Assembly: GCF_023156285.1 (NCBI RefSeq)
Contig: NZ_JAKZAJ010000004.1
Location: 186,001-250,000 of the forward strand
Direction of reading: 5' to 3'
Length of the DNA: 64,000 nucleotides
Source: Marinobacter koreensis
GTDB taxonomy: Bacteria > Pseudomonadota > Gammaproteobacteria > Pseudomonadales > Oleiphilaceae
Part shown: positions 51,908-60,233 of the stretch, one piece after another
Layout: each line of letters begins with the position of its first letter
How positions within the stretch are numbered: position 1 is the first letter of the stretch
Program-made: the position numbers and the translations under genes
The notes under the pieces: model-generated
Told to the model about the DNA's origin: nothing
Databases searched by the model: none
Seen by the model: the letters and a program-made list of their open reading frames with translations, nothing else

Positions 51908-53899
51908 ATGATTGTTAAACCCCTCGCACGCAGCATCGGACTGATTGTCTGCGGATGCGCTGCACTTCCGGCTTTCGCCCAGATGTCCGACAACGGCGAG
52001 ATGATTATTCGCGTTACCGAAGGCCAGTCCGCAGAACTTGAGCGGTTGTCGGACGCCGCACTGGCATCAGAACCGGTGTCCCGACTGGATTCCGACCCGG
52101 CGGTTTCGCTGTCCCGGCTGGGCGGCCGGGGACTGGATCCTGTGGTGCGGGGGCAGGGACAGGAGCGTGTGGATGTGTTGCTGGACGGTATGCGGGTGGA
52201 AGGCGCATGCCCCAATCGCATGGACCCGCCTACCAGTCGACTCAGCACAGCGCTACCCCAGATTCTCGAGGTGCGCACCAGTAACCGCACCTTGCGGTGG
52301 GGACCCATTGCGGGCGGTCAGGTCATTGCCACCACAGCGGATCCCGTATTTGGTGACTCCGGCACTACCGGGCACCTCACCGTCGGAGGTTCCGACAACG
52401 GCAATGGACGGCTGGTCAACGGCAGTGCCGCCGTGGGGAATGACGATGGCTTCGTTCGTCTTGCGGCCGGGTATGAGGAAGCGGACGACTACGAGGATGG
52501 CGACGGTGAAACCGTTCGCAGCGCGTTCAAGAATTCGGAAGGCCGGCTGGACGGCGCATGGCGCGCCGACAACGGGTTCCATGTGAAGGCAACGATCAGT
52601 CGTCAGGAAGAGCGCGACGTGAAATACGCCTCCCTGATGGATGCCCCGAAAACGGACACCGACATGGCCCGGCTCGAACTGGGCGCGCCGGTTGCCAACG
52701 GTGAATGGAACCTGATGACCTGGCGAGCCGATGTCGACCACACCATGGACAACTTCAGTCTGCGCGACGCCATGATGAAAATGCAGACCGACTCCGAAAC
52801 CCGGACGCGGGGGGCGAGGCTGACTCTGGATCAGGCCCTCGATACCACCAAGGACATCGCCCTGGGCGTGGATGTCGAGAGTAATGACTGGGATGCGACC
52901 ATGTATAACGGCATGGCACTGGACAACGTTGGCTCACTCTTGTGGCCTGGCGTGGAGCGTGATCGGGTCGGGTTGTTCGTCGAGGGTTTCCATCGGATCC
53001 GGCCGACGATCCAGCTGGGAGCCGGAGTCCGGTATGACCGGGTCACGATGGATGCCACCCGGGCGGAAGAGTCCTTCACCATGAAGCCGGGCATGATGGC
53101 GATGACGCCGGGGGGGATCTACCAGACGGTCTATGGCGTGTCCGATACCGAGGCCACCGACGACAATGTCAGTGGTTTTCTGTCCGGGGAATGGCGCTTC
53201 TCGGCGATCCAGACGCTGGATGTGACGGCCAGTCGCAGCGTTCGATCGCCCGGCGTGAATGAACGCTATGTGGTGAAGGGTACTGCCTGGGTCGGGAACC
53301 CGGACCTCAAGACCGAAAAGCACCACAAGCTGGAGCTCGGACTTACCGGCCAGCAGGACGAATGGCATTGGCGCCCGGCGGTCTGGATCGATGAAGTGGA
53401 TGACTTTGTCCTGCGGTACGAGCCGTCTCCGGATGTGATTCGCTACACCAACGTGGATGCCCGGCTGATCGGCGTTGAAGGCCAGTTGGGCTGGAGCGAC
53501 GGTACCTGGAGCGTGGACGGCAGGCTTGCCACGGTTCGTGGCACCAACCAGAGCGATGGTCGGCCCCTGCCGCAGATTCCGCCAGTCCAGTACACCCAGA
53601 CCATCGGTTGGCAGTACCACGGCAACAGCATTCAGGCGGAATGGCGGCTGGCCCGACGCCAGGACCGGATCGACCCGGAATCCGGGCTGGATCCGAGTAC
53701 CTCGCCCGGTTACGGCGTGGTCAATCTCTCCGGTCGTCACCCTCTGCTCGATAACCTCACGCTGAGCTGGGCGGCGGACAACCTGTTTGACAAGACCTGG
53801 GCGCCTCATGTCAGCCGTGAGGATGTGTTTACCGGCGACGCCTATCGGGTGAACGAGCCCGGTCGGACGTTCAAGGTGGCTCTGACTGCCCGATGGTAA
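51908..53899 (+). CDS. TonB-dependent copper receptor (OprC/NosA-like)
   Basis: The 663-residue protein has a signal peptide (cleavage near PAFAQ) and a plug domain with VRGQGQERVDVLLDGMR directly followed by VEGACPNRMDPPTSRLS, the hallmark of the TonB-dependent copper-receptor family. A barrel ends in a typical last strand (RTFKVALTARW). Met-rich stretches such as MMKMQTD and MKPGMMAMTPGG could bind copper. It would take up copper across the outer membrane, for example for cytochrome oxidase or nitrous-oxide reductase. AAGGAATG before 51908 supports the start; upstream in-frame sequence is not signal-like. A terminator follows. Confidence 0.93.
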   Translation: MIVKPLARSIGLIVCGCAALPAFAQMSDNGEMIIRVTEGQSAELERLSDAALASEPVSRLDSDPAVSLSRLGGRGLDPVVRGQGQERVDVLLDGMRVEGACPNRMDPPTSRLSTALPQILEVRTSNRTLRWGPIAGGQVIATTADPVFGDSGTTGHLTVGGSDNGNGRLVNGSAAVGNDDGFVRLAAGYEEADDYEDGDGETVRSAFKNSEGRLDGAWRADNGFHVKATISRQEERDVKYASLMDAPKTDTDMARLELGAPVANGEWNLMTWRADVDHTMDNFSLRDAMMKMQTDSETRTRGARLTLDQALDTTKDIALGVDVESNDWDATMYNGMALDNVGSLLWPGVERDRVGLFVEGFHRIRPTIQLGAGVRYDRVTMDATRAEESFTMKPGMMAMTPGGIYQTVYGVSDTEATDDNVSGFLSGEWRFSAIQTLDVTASRSVRSPGVNERYVVKGTAWVGNPDLKTEKHHKLELGLTGQQDEWHWRPAVWIDEVDDFVLRYEPSPDVIRYTNVDARLIGVEGQLGWSDGTWSVDGRLATVRGTNQSDGRPLPQIPPVQYTQTIGWQYHGNSIQAEWRLARRQDRIDPESGLDPSTSPGYGVVNLSGRHPLLDNLTLSWAADNLFDKTWAPHVSREDVFTGDAYRVNEPGRTFKVALTARW

Positions 53900-53948
53900 T
53901 GGGTGGTATGGCGGTCATCCGCTTCTCATAGCCGGCGGATGACATTCG

Positions 53949-53987
53949 GCCCTGCATGGAAAATGGGTTCATGCAGGGCATTTTTTT
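53949..53987 (+). terminator. Rho-independent terminator after the copper receptor
   Basis: GCCCTGCATG (53949-53958) pairs with CATGCAGGGC (53970-53979) around 11 bases and is followed by A and seven T. Confidence 0.93.
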
Positions 53988-54114
53988 GTGGCAAGTCAAG
54001 GTGCCCGCATGCCCGTCTACTATGCTTGCAGTGGACGGACCGCCACGTTTAAGGCGATCGTTACCGCTGTTATGATGTGGTTATTAGCAAATAATCAAAA
54101 GGAATCAGCTGCCC

Positions 54115-55176
54115 ATGTTGACTGCATTGCGTTCCTGGCGCTGGCTTGCCGTGCTCATTCTGTGGATGCCACTGAAACTCTGGGCCCAGACTTCGGATCT
54201 GTCAGTGACTCCGGTTGCGCGGGTGACCTTTGACGAAAACGTCCGGCTGGATGGTGTGATCGAGGCCGTCCAGCAAAGTACTGTGTCGGCGCAAACCAGT
54301 GGCACGGTTCAGAAGCTGCCTTTTGACGTGGACGATTCGGTCGCTGCGGGTCAGCTGATTGTTCAACTGGAGGACAGCGAGCAACGGGCAAGGCTGAATC
54401 AGGCTCAGGCGGGATTGGAAGAAGCACAGGCGGCCCTGGTGGATGCCCGCCAGCGATTCAAGCGTATCGAAGCGGTGCACGAACGGGGACTGGTCTCCCG
54501 GCAGGAATTTGATCAGGCCCGGAACAATCTCGCCGCCGCCCAGGCCCGGGTCGAGCGGGCCCAGGCCGGCGTTGACGAAGCGCAGAAACAGTTGGGCTAT
54601 ACCCGTATTGTCGCGCCCTACAGTGGCATTCTGACCGAGCGCCATGTCCAGATTGGCGAATCGGTTCGACCGGGCCAGCCGCTGCTCAGCGGGCTCTCCC
54701 TGGAACAGCTCCGGGTTGTGGTGAGCCTGCCCCAGAAATACGCCGATCTGGCCCGCTCCCAGCGCCAGGCAACTGTGACCCTCGGGGACGGCCGCGTGCT
54801 GCAAACCGGGGAAATGACCTTCTACCCCTACGCCGATCCCGCCACCCACACGTTTCGCCTGCGCATGCGACTGACCGAACCCAACGGCTCCCTCTTTCCC
54901 GGCATGCTGGTCAACGTCCGGGTGCCTGTCGGTAGTCGTGAGTCGCTGATGGTGCCGGCGGAGAGCCTGGTCCGGCACGGCGAGCTTCGTGCCCTATATG
55001 TGCTGGACGAGCAGGGCCGGCCCCGGCTGCGTCAGGTTCGCGTCGGAGCCCGCCAGGGAGACCGACTGGAGATCCTTTCTGGTGTCGGCGAGGGCGAAAA
55101 GGTGGTGACCGACCCGGCGGCCCTGGTAGGCAGCCCCTGGCTGGATAACGGTGAAACCGGGGAGGCACCACGGTGA
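54115..55176 (+). CDS. RND efflux periplasmic adaptor (first system)
   Basis: The 353-residue protein has a signal peptide (cleavage near KLWAQ) and a biotinyl/lipoyl-like domain (VSAQTSGTVQKLPFDVDDSVAAGQLIVQLED). A coiled-coil hairpin (about residues 85-160), a beta-barrel (YSGILTERHVQIGESVRPGQPL) and a membrane-proximal domain complete it. It links an inner-membrane RND pump to an outer-membrane channel. AGGAA lies before the ATG. Its stop overlaps the GTG start of the pump gene. No lipidation cysteine is seen, and no outer-membrane factor gene lies nearby. Confidence 0.92.
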   Translation: MLTALRSWRWLAVLILWMPLKLWAQTSDLSVTPVARVTFDENVRLDGVIEAVQQSTVSAQTSGTVQKLPFDVDDSVAAGQLIVQLEDSEQRARLNQAQAGLEEAQAALVDARQRFKRIEAVHERGLVSRQEFDQARNNLAAAQARVERAQAGVDEAQKQLGYTRIVAPYSGILTERHVQIGESVRPGQPLLSGLSLEQLRVVVSLPQKYADLARSQRQATVTLGDGRVLQTGEMTFYPYADPATHTFRLRMRLTEPNGSLFPGMLVNVRVPVGSRESLMVPAESLVRHGELRALYVLDEQGRPRLRQVRVGARQGDRLEILSGVGEGEKVVTDPAALVGSPWLDNGETGEAPR

Positions 55177-58100
55177 GTGAAAAGCGCACTCCGGTGGGGC
55201 CGTCGGGCAGTATTGCCCGGGCGTTTCAGGACAGTCGCCTGACACCGCTCATGGCCATGCTGGCCATTGTCCTGGGGGTGTTGGCGGTGATTGTGACCCC
55301 CAAGGAAGAAGAGCCCCAGATCGACGTCACCATGGCGGATATCATGGTGGGCTTCCCCGGCGCCTCCACCCGCGAGGTGGAGAGTCTGATCGCCACCCCT
55401 GCCGAACAGGTGATGAGCGAGATTCAGGGCGTCAAACATGTGTATTCGGTCTCCCGACAGGGACAGGCGGTGATCACGGTTCAGTTCAAGGTCGGGGTTC
55501 CCCGTCAGGAAGCGCTGGTCCGGCTTTACAATCAGGTTTTTTCCAACCAGGACTGGCTGCCGTCAAACCTCGGTGCCACACAACCGGTAATCAAACCCAA
55601 GGGTATCGACGACGTGCCGGTGATGTCGCTGACGCTGTACGATCCGGCTCATGGTCATACCGGTGAAGAACTGACCCGACTGGCCCATGCCCTGGAAGTG
55701 GCGCTCAAACGGATCCCGGGTACCCGGGATGTCTACACGGTCGGAGGTATTCCGGACCGGGTGGACGTGCGTTTTGATCCGGCGCTTCTGGCCGGCTTTG
55801 GCCTGACGGTGAACGACCTCCAGCAGGCCCTGCAGTCTGCGAACACCAGCAGTCAGGAATCCCGGGTGACCCGGGACAACCTGTCGATTCCGGTACAGGT
55901 GGGCACCCTGCTGGAAACGGTCGAGGATGTGCGCCAGCTTGTGGTGGGCATGCATGATGGTGCCGCAGTGCGTCTGGAAGACGTCGCGGATGTGCGACGG
56001 GGTGGCACGGTGCCGGAGCAGAGCGTGATGGCCGGTTTTGGCCCGGGGGCCGAAGGCGAGGGCTCACCCGGGGAGGTATGGCCGGCAGTGACCCTGGCGA
56101 TCGCGAAAAAGCCGGGTGAGAACGCCATCGACATTACTTCAGCCATCCAGAAGCGCCTGGGGGAATTGCGAAACCGGCTTCTCCCGGACGGCGTTGAAGT
56201 CCTCGTTACCCGGGATTACGGCCAGACGGCCTCGAAAAAGGCGCAAAAGCTGATCTCCGATCTCGTGTCTGCCACCCTGGCGGTCATGCTGCTGGTGCTG
56301 GCGGCCATGGGCTGGCGCCAGGCTCTGATTGTCGGTGTTGCGGTGCTGGTCACGCTGTTGCTCACGCTGGTTTTCTCCTGGGCCTGGGGCTTTACGCTCA
56401 ACCGGGTGTCCCTGTTCGCACTGATTTTCTCCATCGGCATCCTGGTCGACGACGCCATCGTGGTGACCGAGAACATCAACCGGCGCATCCAGAGTTCCCA
56501 CCAGCCGGTGGCCAGTGTCATCCCTATCGCCGTGGAAGAAGTGGGGACGCCCACGATCATGGCGAGCCTGACCATCATGGCCGCGCTGATTCCGATGGCG
56601 TTTGTCACCGGATTGATGGGCCCCTACATGAGTCCGATTCCGATCAACGCCTCGGCGGGCATGTTCATTTCGCTGATCGTGGCCTTCGTGGTCTCGCCCT
56701 GGCTGGCCTTCCGACTGCTCCGGCACCGCAAGGGTCAGACCGCCGGAGAAGGGGACGATGCGACCAGTGCTGCCGAAGGTGTCAGCCCCATTTCCCTGAA
56801 GATTTTCCGGCGGTTGCTGTCGCCGTTTCTCGGAGATCATCCCTGGCGTCGGCGGCTGCTGGCACTCGGAGTCGTACTGCTGACGCTGGGGGCGGCCTCG
56901 CTGCCGGTCTTCCAGTCCGTGATCCTCAAGATGCTGCCGTTCGATAACAAGTCCGAGCTGCAGGTCGTCGTGGACATGCCCGAGCGAACGCCCATGGAAC
57001 AGACCCAACGGGTGCTGACCGAGATGGGTCATTACCTGGAAGGTGTGGATGAAGTGGCCAACTGGCAGGCCTATGCCGGAACCGCGTCTCCGATCAATTT
57101 CAACGGTCTGGTGCGCCAGTATTACCTGCGGCAGGCACCCTACCAGGGGGATATCCAGGTCAACCTGGTAGACGAGGAACATCGGGACCAGCAGTCCCAC
57201 CATATTGCCCAGTCCCTGCGAGCACCCCTGACGGCGATCGGAGACCGGTACGGCGCCGAGGTCAAGATCGTGGAGGTGCCGCCGGGACCGCCGGTGCTGT
57301 CGCCGGTGGTGGCGGAGGTCTATGCCAGTGATCCGGAACATCGTGCGGCCCTGGCCCGCCGGCTCGAAAAGGATATGACCAATGTGAAGGGGCTGGTGGA
57401 TATCGACACCACCCTGGAAGCGCCAACCCGTCAGTGGGAGGTGGTGGTCGACCGGGATCGTGCCGCGCGACTGGGTGTCTCCCAGGCCCAGGTCGTCGGC
57501 GCCCTGCAGACCACGCTGGGCGGTCGCGGTGTGAGCTTCCTGCACGATGATCACGCCAAATACCCAGTGCCCATCCGGATCATCCTGGGCGAGGGCGAGA
57601 AGGCCCAGCCCGAGGCCCTGTTGTCGGTGAAGGTACGCAGCCGTAGCGGTGAGCTGGTTCCCCTGGCCAGTGTCGCGGATGTCCGCGAGGCGGACTGGAT
57701 GGGGGCGGTCTATCACAAGGACCTGTTGCCGGTTACCTATGTCACCGCCGACATGACCGGAGCCGTGGATTCACCGCTCTATGGCATGTTTGCCATGGTG
57801 GATCGGCTGGATTCCTGGTCGGATCCGCCGCAACAGTACTTCATCAACCCGCCGACATTGCCCAAAGACGGTGCCCTGAAGTGGGACGGCGAGTGGCAGA
57901 TTACCTACGATACCTTCCGTGACATGGGCGTGGCCTACAGTGTGGGTATCTTCATGATTTTTGTCCTGCTGGTGGCCCAGTTCCGGTCCTACCTGCTGCC
58001 CCTGGTAGTCATGGCGCCCATTCCCCTGACGCTGATCGGCATCATGCCTGGGCACGCGCTGCTCGGGCGAGAATTTACCGCCACCAGCATGATCGGGATG

Positions 58101-58397
58101 ATTGCCCTTGCGGGCATCATCGTGCGTAATTCCATTCTCCTGGTGGTGTTCATCCGGCAACTGGTGGACGAAGGAGTGGAGCTGGGTGAGGCGGTGATAC
58201 TCGCCGGCGCCGTCCGGATCAAGCCAATAGCCCTGACGGCGATCTCGGCGATGATCGGTGCCTATTTCATACTGAGCGACCCGATCTTCAGCGGCCTGGC
58301 GGTTTCCCTGGTGTTTGGTCTGGCCATGTCGACCCTGTTCACCATTATTGTGGTTCCGCTTCTCTACTACACGCTGGCAAGGTGCAAGTGGCTATAA
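55173..58397 (+). CDS. RND-family efflux pump permease (first system)
   Basis: The 1074-residue protein has 12 membrane segments in two repeats with large periplasmic loops. The proton-relay region ILVDDAIVVTENINRRIQ carries adjacent Asp residues in TM4, and FMIFVLLVAQFRSYLLPLVVMAPIPL and GIIVRNSILLVVFIRQLVDEG are conserved RND segments. It would export drugs, lipophilic compounds or lipids by proton antiport. The GTG start overlaps the adaptor stop (GTGA). Substrate is unknown; metal-type (CzcA) signatures are not evident. Confidence 0.93.
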   Translation: MSEKRTPVGPSGSIARAFQDSRLTPLMAMLAIVLGVLAVIVTPKEEEPQIDVTMADIMVGFPGASTREVESLIATPAEQVMSEIQGVKHVYSVSRQGQAVITVQFKVGVPRQEALVRLYNQVFSNQDWLPSNLGATQPVIKPKGIDDVPVMSLTLYDPAHGHTGEELTRLAHALEVALKRIPGTRDVYTVGGIPDRVDVRFDPALLAGFGLTVNDLQQALQSANTSSQESRVTRDNLSIPVQVGTLLETVEDVRQLVVGMHDGAAVRLEDVADVRRGGTVPEQSVMAGFGPGAEGEGSPGEVWPAVTLAIAKKPGENAIDITSAIQKRLGELRNRLLPDGVEVLVTRDYGQTASKKAQKLISDLVSATLAVMLLVLAAMGWRQALIVGVAVLVTLLLTLVFSWAWGFTLNRVSLFALIFSIGILVDDAIVVTENINRRIQSSHQPVASVIPIAVEEVGTPTIMASLTIMAALIPMAFVTGLMGPYMSPIPINASAGMFISLIVAFVVSPWLAFRLLRHRKGQTAGEGDDATSAAEGVSPISLKIFRRLLSPFLGDHPWRRRLLALGVVLLTLGAASLPVFQSVILKMLPFDNKSELQVVVDMPERTPMEQTQRVLTEMGHYLEGVDEVANWQAYAGTASPINFNGLVRQYYLRQAPYQGDIQVNLVDEEHRDQQSHHIAQSLRAPLTAIGDRYGAEVKIVEVPPGPPVLSPVVAEVYASDPEHRAALARRLEKDMTNVKGLVDIDTTLEAPTRQWEVVVDRDRAARLGVSQAQVVGALQTTLGGRGVSFLHDDHAKYPVPIRIILGEGEKAQPEALLSVKVRSRSGELVPLASVADVREADWMGAVYHKDLLPVTYVTADMTGAVDSPLYGMFAMVDRLDSWSDPPQQYFINPPTLPKDGALKWDGEWQITYDTFRDMGVAYSVGIFMIFVLLVAQFRSYLLPLVVMAPIPLTLIGIMPGHALLGREFTATSMIGMIALAGIIVRNSILLVVFIRQLVDEGVELGEAVILAGAVRIKPIALTAISAMIGAYFILSDPIFSGLAVSLVFGLAMSTLFTIIVVPLLYYTLARCKWL

Positions 58398-58405
58398 CGC
58401 CCGGT

Positions 58406-58431
58406 CTGGCCCGCCTTAACGGGTGGGCCAG
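58406..58431. terminator. Weak hairpin at the convergent end of the RND and K+-channel genes
   Basis: A 10-base stem with one G-U pair (58406-58415 with 58422-58431) overlaps the channel stop codon. There is no T run, so termination is uncertain. Confidence 0.35.
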
Positions 58432-58859
58432 TAGCGTTGCATTTCCACGTACAGGAAAGACGCGCTCCAGGTGATCAGGACCAGACCGGTCAGGCCTTCG
58501 ATGCCGGTGAGGTAGCGCAGCGGTCCGAGCGCTTCGATGTCGCCGTAGCCCAGGGTAGTGAAGGTGGTAAACGAAAAGTAGACGCAGTCCAGGAGCGTAC
58601 CGCTGAAGTTGCCGATGAGCTGGCCCCAGCCATCGGCGTGGTGCATGTAAAAGTAGGCGGCGGCGAAAAGCCAGACCTCCACCGCGTGGGCGGCCAGGCA
58701 GCCAAGTACGGCGACGATCAGGCGAAACTGGTGGCGCAGGCGCATCTGGGCGAGAATGCCGCTCAGACGGATCAATACCTGATTGTGCAGCACCACAACG
58801 AGACACACGATGGCGATGTTCAGCAGGGTGACCAGAAGAAGATTGACGTGGTTTTCCAT
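58416..58859 (-). CDS. Small two-transmembrane potassium-channel-like protein
   Basis: The 147-residue protein has a first hydrophobic segment (about residues 6-26), a second (about 50-72), a pore loop with the selectivity filter SFTTFTTLGYGD, and a final segment (about 110-135). This is the core of a K+ channel without RCK or voltage-sensor domains. The start at 58859 is preferred because GGAG lies nine bases upstream; GTG 58874 and ATG 58865 are alternatives. It sits alone on the minus strand between two RND systems. Confidence 0.85.
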   Translation of the reverse strand: MENHVNLLLVTLLNIAIVCLVVVLHNQVLIRLSGILAQMRLRHQFRLIVAVLGCLAAHAVEVWLFAAAYFYMHHADGWGQLIGNFSGTLLDCVYFSFTTFTTLGYGDIEALGPLRYLTGIEGLTGLVLITWSASFLYVEMQRYWPTR

Positions 58860-58991
58860 GAACATTGACTCCACCGTGCGAACTTTGACCCATTCCTCAC
58901 GAAAAGGGGATCTGAAACCCGCCCCTGATTGTATAGTAGATTCACACGCTTCGCGCCGTGTTCCGGATTCACACTGATTGGCTACTCACTG

Positions 58992-60233
58992 ATGCTTAAA
59001 CGTTTTTTACCGATTCTGATTCTTGCAGTCGGCATTGCCGGTTTTCTTGTTCTGAAAGCGACGCGGCCCGAACCGGCCGAAGTCAGCCCGACGGAGCGGA
59101 GCTGGCGGGTGGAGACCGAAAACGTCGAACCCGGGATGCATACGCCGGTCCTTCCGCTCTATGGCCAGATTGTCGCGCCGGAGCAGGTGGATGTGTCGGC
59201 CACCCTGGCGGGGCGGATTGCTGAACGCCCGGTGTCCGAAGGTCAGCAGGTCCGGAAAGGGGATCTCCTTCTGGCACTGGACCAGGCAGACATCGAACCG
59301 GTGCTGGCTCAGGCGAAGGCCCAGGTTGCGGATCTGGAAGCCCAGGTCCGTTCCGAACAGGTGCGGTTCCGGAATGACCAGACGGCGCTGGACAGCGAAA
59401 AAGCGATTCTCGACAACGCCCAGAACCAGTTCGACCGGATTCAGTCCCTGATGAAGCGGAACCTGGCCTCCCGGGAAAACCTGGAAGCGGCCACCGATGG
59501 CCTGGCCCGGGCCAAACTGACCGTCAGTAGCCGGCAACGGGCTATCGAGGAACACCCCTCCCGGCTGCACAGCCTGCAGGCCCGGCTGGATCAGGCAAAA
59601 GCCAACCTCGCCTCAGTGGAACGGGACGGCGATCGGGCCCGTGTGCGGGCACCGTTCGATGGCGTTGTGACCAACGTGCAGGTTGCCCCTGGCGATCAGG
59701 TCGCCCGTAATGCGCCTCTGCTATCGGTATACCCGCTGGCGGGGCTGGAGCTGCGGGCCCGGGTGCCAGAGCGCTTTCAGGCTGAACTTCTGACTGCGCT
59801 GGACAAGGGAGCATCACTGATTGCCACCGCCCCGGAGTCCGGTCAACGATTTCGTCTGGTCCGGTTTGCCGGGCTATCGGATCCGGCGGGCGCCGAAGCC
59901 ATCCTGTCGCTTCAGGGGGACCCATCAGGCCTTCGGCCCGGGGCGCTTCTGCCGGTGGTGTTGCAGCGTCCGTCCCGTGACCGGTCGGTGGTGGTACCGT
60001 TCAGTGCGTTGTACGGGGCAGATACCGTCTATCTGATGGACGATGACCACCGCATGCAACGGGTGGAAGTCGAACGGATCGGAGAAGTGCAGAACCCGGG
60101 TGGCGAACGGATGCTTCTGATCGCCGGTGATCGGCTGAAGAACGGTCAGCAACTGATTACGACCCATCTGCCCAATGCGATATCCGGTCTCAAGGTGGAA
60201 GTCGCCGCGCCGGCCGGGGAGTCAGGCCAATGA
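58992..60233 (+). CDS. RND efflux periplasmic adaptor (second system)
   Basis: The 413-residue protein has an N-terminal membrane anchor (LKRFLPILILAVGIAGFLVL), a lipoyl-like domain (DVSATLAGRIAERPVSEGQQVRKGDLLLALD) and a coiled-coil hairpin (about residues 100-205). A barrel domain follows (RVRAPFDGVVTNVQVAPGDQVARNAPLL). It pairs with the RND pump encoded next (ATGA overlap). The start at 58992 is chosen because the anchor follows it directly; an in-frame ATG 63 bases earlier adds an unlikely N-terminus. Confidence 0.9.
   Translation: MLKRFLPILILAVGIAGFLVLKATRPEPAEVSPTERSWRVETENVEPGMHTPVLPLYGQIVAPEQVDVSATLAGRIAERPVSEGQQVRKGDLLLALDQADIEPVLAQAKAQVADLEAQVRSEQVRFRNDQTALDSEKAILDNAQNQFDRIQSLMKRNLASRENLEAATDGLARAKLTVSSRQRAIEEHPSRLHSLQARLDQAKANLASVERDGDRARVRAPFDGVVTNVQVAPGDQVARNAPLLSVYPLAGLELRARVPERFQAELLTALDKGASLIATAPESGQRFRLVRFAGLSDPAGAEAILSLQGDPSGLRPGALLPVVLQRPSRDRSVVVPFSALYGADTVYLMDDDHRMQRVEVERIGEVQNPGGERMLLIAGDRLKNGQQLITTHLPNAISGLKVEVAAPAGESGQ

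Noticed and set aside
53988..54233. Short plus-strand frame before the first RND adaptor
   Set aside because: It overlaps the adaptor start in another frame and begins right after a terminator, with no ribosome-binding site.
56139..57716. Minus-strand frame (525 codons) opposite the first RND pump
   Set aside because: The translation is rich in Gln, His and Arg, as expected for antisense of a hydrophobic GC-rich gene.
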